Positions 53,531 through 62,911 are shown, counted from the first letter of the stretch. The stretch: 64,000 nt of DNA from Poriferisodalis sp963663635 (GCA_963663635.2 CAXXMY010000011.1:62001-126000), one strand, 5' to 3'. Numbers and translations: made by a program. Notes: generated by a model from the sequence alone, not told the origin.

Positions 53531-55450
53531 CTAGCCGGCCGGCTGGGCTACCCGATCGGACTTGAATTCGAAGACGTAGGGGTCGAGCGACTCCTGCGCG
53601 GCGAGCCGGAACTTGTGCCAGTAGCCGCCGCCGTAGTACGCCAGGCTGCCCGGCTGAGCTTCTCCGTGGCCGTTGTAATACGACAGGCAGTCACGCAGCG
53701 GCGCCGTGGTGATGTCGGCCACTCGGCAGTGCTCGGCGTAGTTCGTCTCTGAGTCGGGGGTGATGTCGACCACGTTGAGGGCCTTGTCGCGCATCTCGGT
53801 CAGCATCCAGATGATGTAGTCGCCGTGCTGGTCGATGGCGTCGGTGAAGTTGAAGCTGCCGCCGCCGCCCTGCGGACCCGACACGATGAACATGTTCGGG
53901 AAGCCGTGGCTGTGCAGGCCCAGGAATGTCCTGGTGCCCTCGGTCTGCCACTTCTCGCTGAGCGTGGTGCCGTCGCGGCCTCTGATCATGTTGAACGTCG
54001 CGGTGGCCATCCACTGGAAGCCGGTGGCATAGATCAGCACGTCGAGGGGGTATTCGACACCGTCGTGCACCACGCCGCGCTCGTTGATCTCGCTCACTCC
54101 CATCGGGGCGGTGTCAACCAGGTGCACGTGCGGCAGGTTGAACGTCGGCAGGTACTCGTCGTGGAAGGTCGGCCGCTTGCAGCCGTACGGGTAGTACGGC
54201 TTGAGCGCCTCGGCTGTCTTTGGGTCCTCGATGATGGCGTCCACGCGGGCCCGGATCTGCTCCATGATCCGGAAGTTCGTGTTGAGCTGCTTTTGCACCA
54301 GCTCTTCGGGCGACAGCTTGCGCTCGTGCTGCTTGCGCTCCTTGAAGTCCGCAATCCGGCCGGCCAGGTAGTCGTCGTTGGCCTTGATGGCGGTGCGGCC
54401 CGACGAGATGCGCGCGAACCGCTTGCGGCGAGCCCGCGCCCAGCCCGGCTCCTTGCTCCATTCGGCGATCTCATCGGGATCGGTGGAGCGCTGGTCGCGC
54501 ACGTCGATCGACGACGGCGTCCGCTGGAACACGTACAGCTCGCCGACCACCTGGGCGATCTCGGGAATGACCTGCACCGCTGTCGCCCCGGTGCCGATGA
54601 TTCCGACACGCTTGCCGGCGAGGTCGACGTCGTAGTCCCAGCGCGACGTGTGGAACGACTCGCCCTGGTACTTCGTCATGCCGTCGATACGCGCCAGCTT
54701 CGGGCTGGTCAGGATGCCGTTGGCGAGGATCACGTAACGGGCCTTCATGGCGTCGCCGCGGTCGGTCAGCACGGTCCATCGGCCGGCGGACTCATCCCAC
54801 TCGGTGGCGTCGACGGTGGTGTGGAACAGGCAGTGGTCGTAGAAGCCGAACTTGGTGGCCATTGCCTGGCAGTACTCGAGGATCTCGAATCCCGACGCGA
54901 ACTTCATTGACGGGATGTACCCCATCTCCTCGAGCAGCGGCAGGTAGCTGTACGACTCGACATCGCAGGCGATGCCCGGGTAGCGGTTCCAGTACCAGGT
55001 GCCCCCGACGTCGCCGCCCTTCTCGCAAAATCGGACATCGGTGAAGCCGGCGTCGCGCAGCTTGTGCCACAGCAGCAACCCGGCGAACCCGGCCCCGATG
55101 ACGAGAACCTCACACTCGTCGGTGAGCGCCTCGCGCTCGATCGGCGGCTCGGAGTACACGTCTTCGAGGTAACGCTTGAATTCGCCCTCCATCGCCATGT
55201 AGTCGGCGGCGCCCCGGCGGATCTCCTTGAACTCGCGGTACTTAGCCTGCTCTTCGGCGTTGAACACCGCGCCTGGCGGAGGCGGTGGCAGCTCCTTGAG
55301 ATGCTCGTCGGTGTTCAACGAGTAGCCCCTGCCCTGGATCTTCTCCGACGCCTTCGCCGCACGCGTGTTGAAGATCTTCAAGCCGGTCTCAGGATCAATG
55401 CTGATCGCGGGTCGCGTGAATGTGTCCGTTGCCATCTGACTCTGCGCCAT
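53531..55450 (-). CDS. Flavin-containing Baeyer-Villiger-type monooxygenase
   Basis: 639 residues, with an N-terminal extension of about 110 residues before the FAD motif ECEVLVIGAGFAGLLLWHKL. GGDVGGTWYWNRYPGIACDV is the BVMO GG-WxWxRYPG block; FHTSRWDYDVDLAGKRVGII contains a variant of the BVMO fingerprint next to the NADPH motif GTGATAVQVIPEIA. It ends with LIYATGFQWMATATFNMIRG and the C-terminal region of the long BVMO group. It oxidises ketones to esters or lactones using NADPH; the substrate is not evident. Confidence 0.9.
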   Translation of the reverse strand: MAQSQMATDTFTRPAISIDPETGLKIFNTRAAKASEKIQGRGYSLNTDEHLKELPPPPPGAVFNAEEQAKYREFKEIRRGAADYMAMEGEFKRYLEDVYSEPPIEREALTDECEVLVIGAGFAGLLLWHKLRDAGFTDVRFCEKGGDVGGTWYWNRYPGIACDVESYSYLPLLEEMGYIPSMKFASGFEILEYCQAMATKFGFYDHCLFHTTVDATEWDESAGRWTVLTDRGDAMKARYVILANGILTSPKLARIDGMTKYQGESFHTSRWDYDVDLAGKRVGIIGTGATAVQVIPEIAQVVGELYVFQRTPSSIDVRDQRSTDPDEIAEWSKEPGWARARRKRFARISSGRTAIKANDDYLAGRIADFKERKQHERKLSPEELVQKQLNTNFRIMEQIRARVDAIIEDPKTAEALKPYYPYGCKRPTFHDEYLPTFNLPHVHLVDTAPMGVSEINERGVVHDGVEYPLDVLIYATGFQWMATATFNMIRGRDGTTLSEKWQTEGTRTFLGLHSHGFPNMFIVSGPQGGGGSFNFTDAIDQHGDYIIWMLTEMRDKALNVVDITPDSETNYAEHCRVADITTAPLRDCLSYYNGHGEAQPGSLAYYGGGYWHKFRLAAQESLDPYVFEFKSDRVAQPAG

Positions 55451-55578
55451 GAGTCCCCCGAGTTCAGTCGATTCAGTGCCCGTTCGATGTTACGTGAGGT
55501 GCTCCCTGCCGTGCCGGGGCGATGCAGGCTCGCAAGCGTGTGGCGTGCGCCGGACGCTGTGACAGCCTTCACGACGAC

Positions 55579-57357
55579 ATGAGACGGGACATCGTTGCGG
55601 CAACGCTGGGGATGGGCGCCCTGATCGGTGTGCTCACGGCCCATCTGCTCATGGCCTCCTCCGCAGGGGGACCTGTGGCCGTGCCTGACGTGCCCGCCTA
55701 CCTCAGCATCGCCCAGTGGATCAGCAGCGACGGGCTGGCACCCGAGAACCTGGCATTTCAGCCGGGCTTCGGCTTGTTGCTGGCGCCATTCGTCTCGATG
55801 GCGCAGATCTCGGAACTGTCAGCACAGGGCGAGTTCGTGCACTTCATCGCACTGGTCGCCAACTCGATGGCGGCCACAGCGGCAGTGGCGGTCGCGGGCT
55901 GGCTCGGTTGGCGGATTGGGCGGCGCTGGTGGGTGTGCGCCGCGAGCGCGGCGATTGCTGCGGTGCACCCGTCGCTGTCGAGCGCGTCCCGCATCGCGTG
56001 GCCCGAAACGCTGCTGGCGCTGGCGGTGCTCGCGATTGCGGTGGCTGTCGCCCGAGCACACGTGGCGGCAACGAGCCAGCTGAGCCAGCGTTCGTGGGCA
56101 GTTGCGGGACTGGTTGCGACGCTGGCAGTCGCGGTGCATGCGCGCGCCCTCGTACTGGTGGTCGCCGTCGTGGTGACGGCCCTGGTGACTCGCACCGCAC
56201 GCCGCGCGTGGGTGGGGCTGGGCACCGGCTTGCTAGTCGGTGGCGCAATCGCCGCGTTGGCGCTCACGCTGACCGACACCTGGCCGGTTGCTCGGCTCAC
56301 CGAGGCGGCCGAGCTGCACCGCGGCTGGCAAACGATGGCGACTGTGTCCGGGCAGTTCTTGGCGCTGGGCGGCGGCACCGTCGGCCTGGGACTCGTCGGG
56401 TTGAGCATCGGCATTGTGGCGGCGGTGCGGCTGTTACGCGGGCGTCGCGAACTCGAGAGCCCGGTCGCCGCTGTTGCGGTCTTCGTGTCGGCTGGCGCGC
56501 TGGCGGTGGTGCTGCTGGGCGGGTGGACGCTGGTGGGCAGCGACCGCGTCGACACGCTGCTGTACGGGCGCTACGTGGATCCGTGGGCGGTGCCGCTTGC
56601 CGTCGTCGCACTCGCATGGATCTCAACGCAGCGCTCGCGCAACCACGGCCAGGTGCTCATCACGACGACGGCGCTGGCGCTGGCCGCCTACGCAGCCGTC
56701 CTCGTCGCGTCCGGAATGTCCGACGGCGAGCCACGACGCATCATGACCCTGTCGTTCAGCCCAGCGTGGTCGCTGTTCGAAGGCCGCCTGACGTCAGTTG
56801 CCTCGGCCGCGGTGGTGCTCACCCTCGCAGGCAGTGCGCTCGTGGCCGGCGCGCTGCGAAGACCGAACGTCGCGACCGAGCCGGAGTCTCAAACTGAGGC
56901 GCTGCAGACCGACCGTTCTCGTCCCAGCACGACGCGAGCGCTTGCAGCTGCGACGGCCGTCGGTGCAGTGCTCGCGCTCGCGTCGGTGGCCACGGTGTCA
57001 AATCACCGTCATCTGGCGAACGTCGGGGACATCGCCAGCGGCCAAGTGACCGCCGCCGCCGAAGCCGCCGACATCGCCCGTGCTGGCGGGCTGAGCTGCC
57101 TCGCCCATGACCGCACGATGGTGCCGACCTACGCGATGTGGTTGTACCGCATGGAGCTGCCATCGATCCGCCACGAGCGTGTGAACTTGGCATCGGGCCG
57201 CACCCCATGTTCGGAATTCGTGGTCGCACACGACGGCCTCAACGGGCGCTGCACGAATGCCCGGCTGCTTGTCGACGAGCCCGCCGGCGCATGGGCCCTG
57301 TGGTTCCTCCCGGACCGCGAGTGCGCCCTGCCCGTCGCCGACAGGTCGCGTGGATAG
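55579..57357 (+). CDS. Large multi-pass membrane protein (glycosyltransferase-like)
   Basis: About 592 residues from ATG 55579 (an upstream ATG 55522 adds 19). Roughly a dozen hydrophobic stretches, for example AATLGMGALIGVLTAHLLMA, AVAVAGWLGWRIGRRWWVCA, LAVLAIAVAVARAHVAA, and GLSIGIVAAVRLL. There is a short periplasmic loop after helix 1 (AYLSIAQWISSDGLAPENLA) like GT-C type mannosyltransferases, and a soluble C-terminus (CLAHDRTMVPTYAMWLYRME). No catalytic DE motif is certain. It looks like an actinobacterial envelope protein. Confidence 0.6.
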   Translation: MRRDIVAATLGMGALIGVLTAHLLMASSAGGPVAVPDVPAYLSIAQWISSDGLAPENLAFQPGFGLLLAPFVSMAQISELSAQGEFVHFIALVANSMAATAAVAVAGWLGWRIGRRWWVCAASAAIAAVHPSLSSASRIAWPETLLALAVLAIAVAVARAHVAATSQLSQRSWAVAGLVATLAVAVHARALVLVVAVVVTALVTRTARRAWVGLGTGLLVGGAIAALALTLTDTWPVARLTEAAELHRGWQTMATVSGQFLALGGGTVGLGLVGLSIGIVAAVRLLRGRRELESPVAAVAVFVSAGALAVVLLGGWTLVGSDRVDTLLYGRYVDPWAVPLAVVALAWISTQRSRNHGQVLITTTALALAAYAAVLVASGMSDGEPRRIMTLSFSPAWSLFEGRLTSVASAAVVLTLAGSALVAGALRRPNVATEPESQTEALQTDRSRPSTTRALAAATAVGAVLALASVATVSNHRHLANVGDIASGQVTAAAEAADIARAGGLSCLAHDRTMVPTYAMWLYRMELPSIRHERVNLASGRTPCSEFVVAHDGLNGRCTNARLLVDEPAGAWALWFLPDRECALPVADRSRG

Positions 57358-57531
57358 GTGACGGCCTGTGTGGTGAAGCCATTGGTCTCCCGCTCTTGTT
57401 CGCTACGCTCACGGGCCGCTTGGGCCACGGCCTCGCTGTCGCCATCTTGCTCGTTCCTACGATTCGCTGCGGTTCCGCTTGGCCTCTGAGCGCGCTCCCG
57501 CCGCGCGGAGTCGCCGGAGTAGCGTCGCCTG

Positions 57532-58890
57532 ATGGCATTACGACAGCAGCAATCAGCCCAGCTGGGGTCATCGGCAGCGCGGCGGGTTGCTTCTGTGGTT
57601 GTTCCGATGCTCTTGTTCGGCGGTCTCGCCTTTGGATTGCTGAGCTGTGCCGGCTCGTCCGACGACGAGACCTCGGCTCCCCAGGCCACGGCGGCAGCGA
57701 CCACCGAGGCCGCATCTGCGGGGACTGCCGCACCGGCTGCGACGACAACGGAAGCCATGGCCGCTGCGCTGGTGCCGCTCGAAGTTGTCCAGATCCCCGG
57801 CGACCCGCGGACCATTTCCATTTCGGCGTTGCGCTCCGGCGCGGATGCGCCGCTGCTGCCCGAACCGCTCGTGGACCCCGCGGCCATCATCTCCGGCGGG
57901 CCGCCACCCGACGGGATCCCACCGATCGACGCCCCCGAGTTCGAGCGAGCCTCTGACGTGGACTGGCTGGAGCCGCAAGAAGCGGTGGTGACGATCAACC
58001 TCGGAGGCGACGCGCGGGCCTACCCCGCACAGGTGATGATTTGGCACGAGATCGTCAACGACACCGTTAACGGCGAACCCGTCACCATTACCTTCTGCCC
58101 GCTCTGCAACTCCGCAGTCGGGTACCACCGGCAGCTCGACGGCCGCACGTTCACCTTCGGGACCTCCGGTCGGCTGTACCTCTCAGCGCTGGTCATGTAC
58201 GACCGCCAGACCGAGAGTCTGTGGACGCACTTCACCGGCCAAGCCATCGCTGGAGAGCTGACCGGCACACAGCTCGAGCTGATCCCGGTCGCGACGGTGG
58301 CATGGGAGACGTTTGCCGCCGAGCATCCCGACGGCCTCGTCTTGTCGCGACCCGTGGGATCGGGTCGGTCCTACGGCAACAATCCGTATGCCGGCTACGA
58401 CGACCCAGACGGCGGCCCGATCCTGTTCTTGGGCACCCCAGATCCTCGCCTCGGGCCACAGACCCGGGTGGTGGCCATCCGTCACGGCGGGGAGGGCATT
58501 GCGGTGGTGCTCGACCTGCTGGCTGCCGAGGGTGTCATCGCGACCGAGGTCGGCGGCGTGACGGCGGTGGCGTTCCACCTTCCCGGGACGGCCACGCCGC
58601 TTCAGAATTCACTCGTGGCGTTGGGCCGAGATGTGGGCGGCACCGGTGTGTTCAACGCGACCGTCGACGGTCAGGCGCTCACCTTCAGCCGGAATGCCGA
58701 TGTCGCCAGCTCGGCCGGCGTCGGAGCGTTCACCGACGATCAGACCGGCTCGACCTGGACGGTGCTTGGCCGCGCCATCGATGGTCCGCTGGCCGGCACC
58801 CAACTCGAACCCATCGAGCACCTCGACACGTTCTGGTTCGCCGCCGCAGCCTTCGACCCCGACATCGAGATCATCGGCGCCGCTCGTTAG
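57532..58890 (+). CDS. DUF3179-domain lipoprotein
   Basis: 452 residues. After MALRQQQSAQLGSSAARR there is a lipoprotein signal (VVPMLLFGGLAFGLLSCAGS, lipobox LLSC). The mature part shows the DUF3179 hallmarks twice: VTITFCPLCNSAVGYHRQLD with CPxC, SALVMYDRQTESLWTHFTGQ, and a weaker repeat near TFSRNADVASSAGVGAFTDD with DQTGSTWTVLGRAIDGPLAG. The function of the family is unknown; the CPLC pair suggests metal or redox chemistry outside the membrane. The 174 bp upstream hold no gene. Confidence 0.85.
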   Translation: MALRQQQSAQLGSSAARRVASVVVPMLLFGGLAFGLLSCAGSSDDETSAPQATAAATTEAASAGTAAPAATTTEAMAAALVPLEVVQIPGDPRTISISALRSGADAPLLPEPLVDPAAIISGGPPPDGIPPIDAPEFERASDVDWLEPQEAVVTINLGGDARAYPAQVMIWHEIVNDTVNGEPVTITFCPLCNSAVGYHRQLDGRTFTFGTSGRLYLSALVMYDRQTESLWTHFTGQAIAGELTGTQLELIPVATVAWETFAAEHPDGLVLSRPVGSGRSYGNNPYAGYDDPDGGPILFLGTPDPRLGPQTRVVAIRHGGEGIAVVLDLLAAEGVIATEVGGVTAVAFHLPGTATPLQNSLVALGRDVGGTGVFNATVDGQALTFSRNADVASSAGVGAFTDDQTGSTWTVLGRAIDGPLAGTQLEPIEHLDTFWFAAAAFDPDIEIIGAAR

Positions 58891-58940
58891 TCGCTGACGC
58901 CCAATGGGGATTTGAGGCAGCGCTCGACCGGCGTTGATCG

Positions 58941-59417
58941 TTAGCCGGCGTCGCCTATCTGGGATTGGAGATAGCGCTCGACGCCGATGTCGGCGATGAG
59001 GCTCTGCTGGGTCTCGACCCAGTCGAGATGTTCTTCTTCGCCTACCAGGATGTGCTCGAGCAACTCGCGGCTGCCGGCGTCACCTTGTTCAAGGCACAGC
59101 CGGATACCGACGCGGTACCGCTCGATGGCACCTTCTTCGAGCTGGCGGTCGAGTGAGAGCTGCTCGGGGACGGTCTCGCCGATCATGACGGTGCCGAGTC
59201 GCTGCACGTTGGGCAGGGCGTCGAGCATCAGGATGCGTTCCATGAGCTTTTCGGCGTCGCGCATCTCGCCCATCGACTCTTCGTGATACTTGGACGCCAG
59301 CTGGCCGTAGCCCCAGTTGGCGGCGATCTTCGAGGCCGCGAAGTACTGGTTGATGGCTGTCAGCTCGGCCGTCAACGCCTCGTTCAAGAACTCGATGACC
59401 TCGGGTGATCCCTGCAT
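58941..59417 (-). CDS. bfr: Bacterioferritin
   Basis: 158 residues, standard length. The four-helix ferritin core is clear: EVIEFLNEALTAELTAINQY (Glu18, Tyr25), HEESMGEMRDAEKLMERILM (Glu51, Met52 haem ligand), DRQLEEGAIERYRVGIRLCL (Glu94), LEHILVGEEEHLDWVETQQS (Glu127, His130). The ferroxidase ligand expected at position 54 is His in most bacterioferritins but Asp here (codon GAC). It stores iron as a haem-containing 24-mer. The ferredoxin gene for iron release lies 80 bp upstream on the same strand. Confidence 0.9.
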   Translation of the reverse strand: MQGSPEVIEFLNEALTAELTAINQYFAASKIAANWGYGQLASKYHEESMGEMRDAEKLMERILMLDALPNVQRLGTVMIGETVPEQLSLDRQLEEGAIERYRVGIRLCLEQGDAGSRELLEHILVGEEEHLDWVETQQSLIADIGVERYLQSQIGDAG

Positions 59418-59497
59418 GTCTCCACCCTATGCGCCAGGTGTGACACGCCCCGCGCGAGATTGCGCTGCGGCTGTGCAGGCGCGCGCCCGCGTCGCGG

Positions 59498-59728
59498 CTA
59501 CGCGCCGACGGCGATGGCGTCGAACGCGATCGAGTGCACAGATGCGTGCCTGGGATCCATTGCGTCTGCACGGCACTGGTCCAGCACAGCGCGGATCATG
59601 GCGACACAGCTGCCGCAGTCGGTACCGGCGCCGCACGCCATGGCCACGTCGGTCACCGAGTCGGCGCCCTGCGCGGCGAGGTGCCGGATGGCGGCCTCGT
59701 TCGTCGCAAGACACTGGCAGACGATCAT
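59498..59728 (-). CDS. bfd: Bacterioferritin-associated ferredoxin
   Basis: 76 residues. [2Fe-2S] ligands: Cys4 and Cys6 in MIVCQCLATNE, Cys38 and Cys41 in CGAGTDCGSCVAMI, the Bfd/BFD-like spacing. It passes electrons to bacterioferritin to release stored iron. It precedes bfr on the minus strand and follows the DtxR-like regulator, so the three form an iron-storage cluster. The C-terminus (HASVHSIAFDAIAVGA) is longer than usual. Confidence 0.9.
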   Translation of the reverse strand: MIVCQCLATNEAAIRHLAAQGADSVTDVAMACGAGTDCGSCVAMIRAVLDQCRADAMDPRHASVHSIAFDAIAVGA

Positions 59729-59882
59729 GGAATCTCAGGCCTCCGGCGGAACGCAGCTGCGTGCGCCGCCCCGCGGCACACCCGACCTTGACAGCCCATG
59801 TTAGGCACTACTAACGCCGGATGCGCAAGCACCCGTCGTTGCCCGCAAGCCTGCGAGCACGGCGTTCGGCGACGGCCGGATC

Positions 59883-60560
59883 TCAGACGTCGGCGGTAAC
59901 GAGAATGCGGGCAGCGGTGAAGGCGCCGACGCCGACGGTGCCCTCTGCCATCTCGACGGTGGCGGTGCCATCCGGTGACATCGAGATGAGCGTCCCGTGC
60001 CGCCCTGGCATGAAGCCCGATGATTCCAGGAATTCGAGCTGTCCTGGCTCGAACTCAAGCTCTTCAGGGATGCGCTGCACCGTGAAGGCCCCAGCCGGGT
60101 CGACCGCGGCGAGCGCCTTGACATCGACGGGGGCGGCGTAGTCGGTTCCAGGGATCGGGTTGCCGTGCGGGCAAGTGTTGGGATCGTCGAGCACGTCCAC
60201 CAGCGCCCGCTCGACCACCGGCGAGATCACGTGCTCCCAGCGGCCGGCTTCGTGGTGAGCGTCGGCCCAGCTCAGCTTCAAGATGTCGGTGAGGAAGCGT
60301 TCTGCCAGCCGATGGCGGCGCACCACCGTGGTGGCGATCTCGCTGCCATCGGCAGTGAGGCTGATGCGGGCGTCATCGTTGACCGTCACGAGGCCCTCGC
60401 GCTGCATCCGGCGGATCATCTCCGACACAGCCGGGCGGGACACGTCGAGCCGTTCGGCGATGCGGGCCTGAATGACGTCCACGCCATCCTCGGCCAGCTC
60501 GTACACCGTCTCGGAGTACTCCTCGAACGCCGGATGATATTCCACCGGCTTGTACACCAT
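59883..60560 (-). CDS. DtxR/IdeR/MntR-family metal-dependent repressor
   Basis: 225 residues from ATG 60560 (ATG 60572 four codons earlier is an alternative). N-terminal winged helix: YSETVYELAEDGVDVIQARI, AERLDVSRPAVSEMIRRMQR, EGLVTVNDDARISLTADGSE. The metal and dimer domain has RHRLAERFLTDILKLSWADA, HHEAGRWEHVISPVVERALV and CPHGNPIPGT. A FeoA/SH3-like C-terminus ends at VGVGAFTAARILVTADV. It represses iron or manganese uptake genes when loaded with metal; beside bfd and bfr an iron role is likely. Confidence 0.85.
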   Translation of the reverse strand: MVYKPVEYHPAFEEYSETVYELAEDGVDVIQARIAERLDVSRPAVSEMIRRMQREGLVTVNDDARISLTADGSEIATTVVRRHRLAERFLTDILKLSWADAHHEAGRWEHVISPVVERALVDVLDDPNTCPHGNPIPGTDYAAPVDVKALAAVDPAGAFTVQRIPEELEFEPGQLEFLESSGFMPGRHGTLISMSPDGTATVEMAEGTVGVGAFTAARILVTADV

Positions 60561-60687
60561 GAACGTCACCATAGCGGTGGCTCTGTGTGCCCCTGTACCG
60601 CTTTTCGCGTGAGCGGTACAGGGGCGCCGAGCAGCCCGACGGTGCCCGTCAACGGCGCCGACGCTCACTGGGGTTCAATGGTCGTGC

Positions 60688-61272
60688 CTAGAAATCTGCC
60701 CACTGCGGAACTGCGTCGATACCGAACTGCCGGCCTTGGTGGATAAGTGATCCGGGAATTGGTGAGGGCGAGCCCCACCTGATGGCGTCATGCACAGAAG
60801 CCTCGGGTTCGCCGCAGAGGGCGACTGCCTCCAAGCGCATATCTGGATCGTGACGAATGCGATACAGGACTCCGTCGAAGCCTGCGGCGTGCAACTTGTC
60901 GCTGAGCAGTTGTGCGCTTTCGTAGTCGGAGCCAGTCGAATGCGCCGCCGTGACCCTGAAGCGACCGAGTACTTCTCGATTTGTCAGGTCAGCGAGGCGC
61001 AAGTCCCGGGTCACTCGGGCCGTAGACAGACACCGCGATTCGACCTCGGAGCGCTGCACAGTGCGGACCCGGCCGAACACCTCGACGAATGCAGCGAGCG
61101 GCTCCAAAGCCAAGTAGCAGACTCCGAATGCCGGAGGCCGTGCGGGCAGCGGATCAAACCTGTGGAGACTGCTTGTGCCGAAGTAGCACGCGCCTTGGGA
61201 TTTTTGGTGAATTCGATATAGCGGCGTCGTCGGCTCAACGAAGGACGCCGGGAAATCGCTCCAATCGGTCAC
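60688..61272 (-). CDS. RES-domain toxin (NAD+-degrading type)
   Basis: 194 residues. RES-family blocks: PLYRIHQKSQGACYFGTSSL, HRFDPLPARPPAFGVCYLAL (Arg and Tyr near the NAD pocket), RDLRLADLTNREVLGRFRVT, ESAQLLSDKLHAAGFDGVLY with the conserved Glu/Ser region. RES toxins such as MbcT destroy NAD+. It overlaps the antitoxin stop by 4 nt (ATGA). Gene intact. Confidence 0.8.
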   Translation of the reverse strand: MTDWSDFPASFVEPTTPLYRIHQKSQGACYFGTSSLHRFDPLPARPPAFGVCYLALEPLAAFVEVFGRVRTVQRSEVESRCLSTARVTRDLRLADLTNREVLGRFRVTAAHSTGSDYESAQLLSDKLHAAGFDGVLYRIRHDPDMRLEAVALCGEPEASVHDAIRWGSPSPIPGSLIHQGRQFGIDAVPQWADF

Positions 61273-61865
61273 TGGGCGAGTCGAACTGCCGCCCGGTGCG
61301 CTGCGCGCGTCAACTGCTCGCCGTCACTTCCGTCCGCTGCCCACTGTGCGGGTGTGCAACCGTCGAGGTCGTCTTGTGGAGTCGTGGCCCATGCAGCGAT
61401 GAGGACCGGATCGGCCTTGCCGAGATGCTCGCGAAATGCCGAGACGATGTCGGCTACGACGGGCCGAATGCTCCGCTGCTCGCCGTCGAATTGCCACGTC
61501 GGGAACCAACGGGTGCGCCGGCCGGCAAGACCAATGAGCGAGCCGCTCTGTTGCCGCTTCGCGAGAGCCTGCCGGCTGACATCGAGCAAACGACACACAT
61601 GTGTCGTGTCGATGCGATCGCCGATCGCCGCATCCCACGCCGAGGCGGCAATCGCCCGCTCGGCAGCTTCACGCCCAATACGCTCCGCAGTTTCATCGCC
61701 GATGTCAAGTGTGCTCGTTCGTTCGGCCAGTCCTGCGAGCGTCGCCACGAAGCTCTGAGCCACAATCACCAATGGCAGCTCGCGTCCGGCAGGGGTGTCG
61801 ATTCCCGCGATCAAACACTGCCTCAGCGCATTTGTGAGTGCTTCATTGCTGGCTGTTGCTGGCAT
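61269..61865 (-). CDS. Xre/ParS-like antitoxin of a RES toxin
   Basis: About 198 residues from ATG 61865, preceded by GAGG (GTG 61880 is the alternative). The centre holds an HTH (DTTHVCRLLDVSRQALAKRQ) and the C-terminal part has the MbcA-like IRPVVADIVSAFREHLGK and WATTPQDDLDGCTPAQW blocks of Xre antitoxins that cap RES toxins. The N-terminal 80 residues are a helical extension without clear family. It probably binds the iterons upstream and represses the pair. Confidence 0.75.
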   Translation of the reverse strand: MPATASNEALTNALRQCLIAGIDTPAGRELPLVIVAQSFVATLAGLAERTSTLDIGDETAERIGREAAERAIAASAWDAAIGDRIDTTHVCRLLDVSRQALAKRQQSGSLIGLAGRRTRWFPTWQFDGEQRSIRPVVADIVSAFREHLGKADPVLIAAWATTPQDDLDGCTPAQWAADGSDGEQLTRAAHRAAVRLAQ

Positions 61866-61915
61866 GTTGTTCCTCGTCACGTTCCCAAGCCCACGATAGC
61901 CGCCGACAGGCTGTC

Positions 61916-61971
61916 GTCAACCCGTCAACCTGTCGACCCGTCAACCACACCACACGGGACAACATTGTTCC
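61916..61971 (-). promoter_or_regulatory. 8-bp iterons and palindrome upstream of the Xre-RES operon
   Basis: Four copies of GTCRACCN in exact 8-bp steps (61916, 61924, 61932, 61940), followed by an imperfect palindrome GGGACAACATTGTTCC (61956-61971). They lie 51-106 bp upstream of the antitoxin start. An Xre antitoxin could bind such an array cooperatively. Confidence 0.5.
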
Positions 61972-62143
61972 AAGAATGGATCGAAGACAGCGCAGCCTTT
62001 TGCGGGAATCGAGCTTCTGTCGCAGGACAGCACATCGCCACAGCCCGCCAACCGCAAGGACAATCCTGGAAGCAGCCAGTCCGCCCGCCGGGGCAGACTG
62101 ACGGTGCTCGTCATTGGTGGCGGGCAACCGAACGGAGCACGCG

Positions 62144-62911
62144 ATGGATCTGCAGCTGGCTGGCAAGAACGTCCTGGTGACCGGTGCTGGGCAAGGACTT
62201 GGACGAGCCATCGCCGATGCCTTTGCCACCGAGGGCGCAAACGTGGCGTTCGCGTACAACGCCTCCAGCGAGGGGGCTGAGAAGAGTGCGGCCGCTGCTC
62301 GTGAGGCGGGTCGGGCTGCGCTTGCGCTGCGCTGCGACGTGACAAGCCAGGACGACGTCGAGCGGATGGTGGCCGAGTCCGTTGCCGAGTTCGGCAGCAT
62401 CGACATCCTCGTGAACAACGCCGCCTACACCGACACCGGCCCATTCCTCGACATCGACCCCGACGATCTCCAGCGCATGGCAGACGTGACGGTCATGGGC
62501 ACGTTGCGCGTCACCCAAGCAGTCGTGCGCCACATGGTCGACGCGGGTGTGCAGGGATCGATCGTCTCGCTCATGGGCGACTCGGGCCGGGTGGGGGAGA
62601 GCCGCCTTGCGGGCGTTGCCACCACTCGGGCATCGACGATGGGCCTCATGAAGTCGGTGGCCAAGGAGTTCGGCCGCAACGGCATCCGAGCCAACACTGT
62701 GTCGCTGGGTTTGGTGCGCTCGGAGCGGTTCGCCCACCACACCGGCGACGCCGACGACGAGCGCATGGCCCGCATCGCCAAGATGTACCCGCTGCGTCGG
62801 GTCGGTGTCTCCGAGGACGTGCCGCCCATGGTGCTGCTGCTGGCATCGCCGCTGTCGAGCTGGACCACTGGCCAGACCGTGTCGGTCAACGGCGGCTACT
62901 CGATGGTCTGA
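62144..62911 (+). CDS. Short-chain dehydrogenase/reductase
   Basis: 255 residues from ATG 62144. NAD(P) motif NVLVTGAGQGLGRAIADAF, SIDILVNNAAYTDTGPFLDI, catalytic Ser in SIVSLMGDSGRVGESRLAGV. The usual Tyr-x-x-x-Lys is not in place: the region reads ATTRASTMGLMKSVAKEFG, with Thr where Tyr is expected, so catalysis may differ or this may be a non-classical member. C-terminal TGQTVSVNGGYSMV is standard. Confidence 0.8.
   Translation: MDLQLAGKNVLVTGAGQGLGRAIADAFATEGANVAFAYNASSEGAEKSAAAAREAGRAALALRCDVTSQDDVERMVAESVAEFGSIDILVNNAAYTDTGPFLDIDPDDLQRMADVTVMGTLRVTQAVVRHMVDAGVQGSIVSLMGDSGRVGESRLAGVATTRASTMGLMKSVAKEFGRNGIRANTVSLGLVRSERFAHHTGDADDERMARIAKMYPLRRVGVSEDVPPMVLLLASPLSSWTTGQTVSVNGGYSMV

Noticed and set aside
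53825..54910. A 361-codon plus-strand frame
   Set aside because: Antisense to the Baeyer-Villiger monooxygenase; His/Val-rich composition typical of a shadow.
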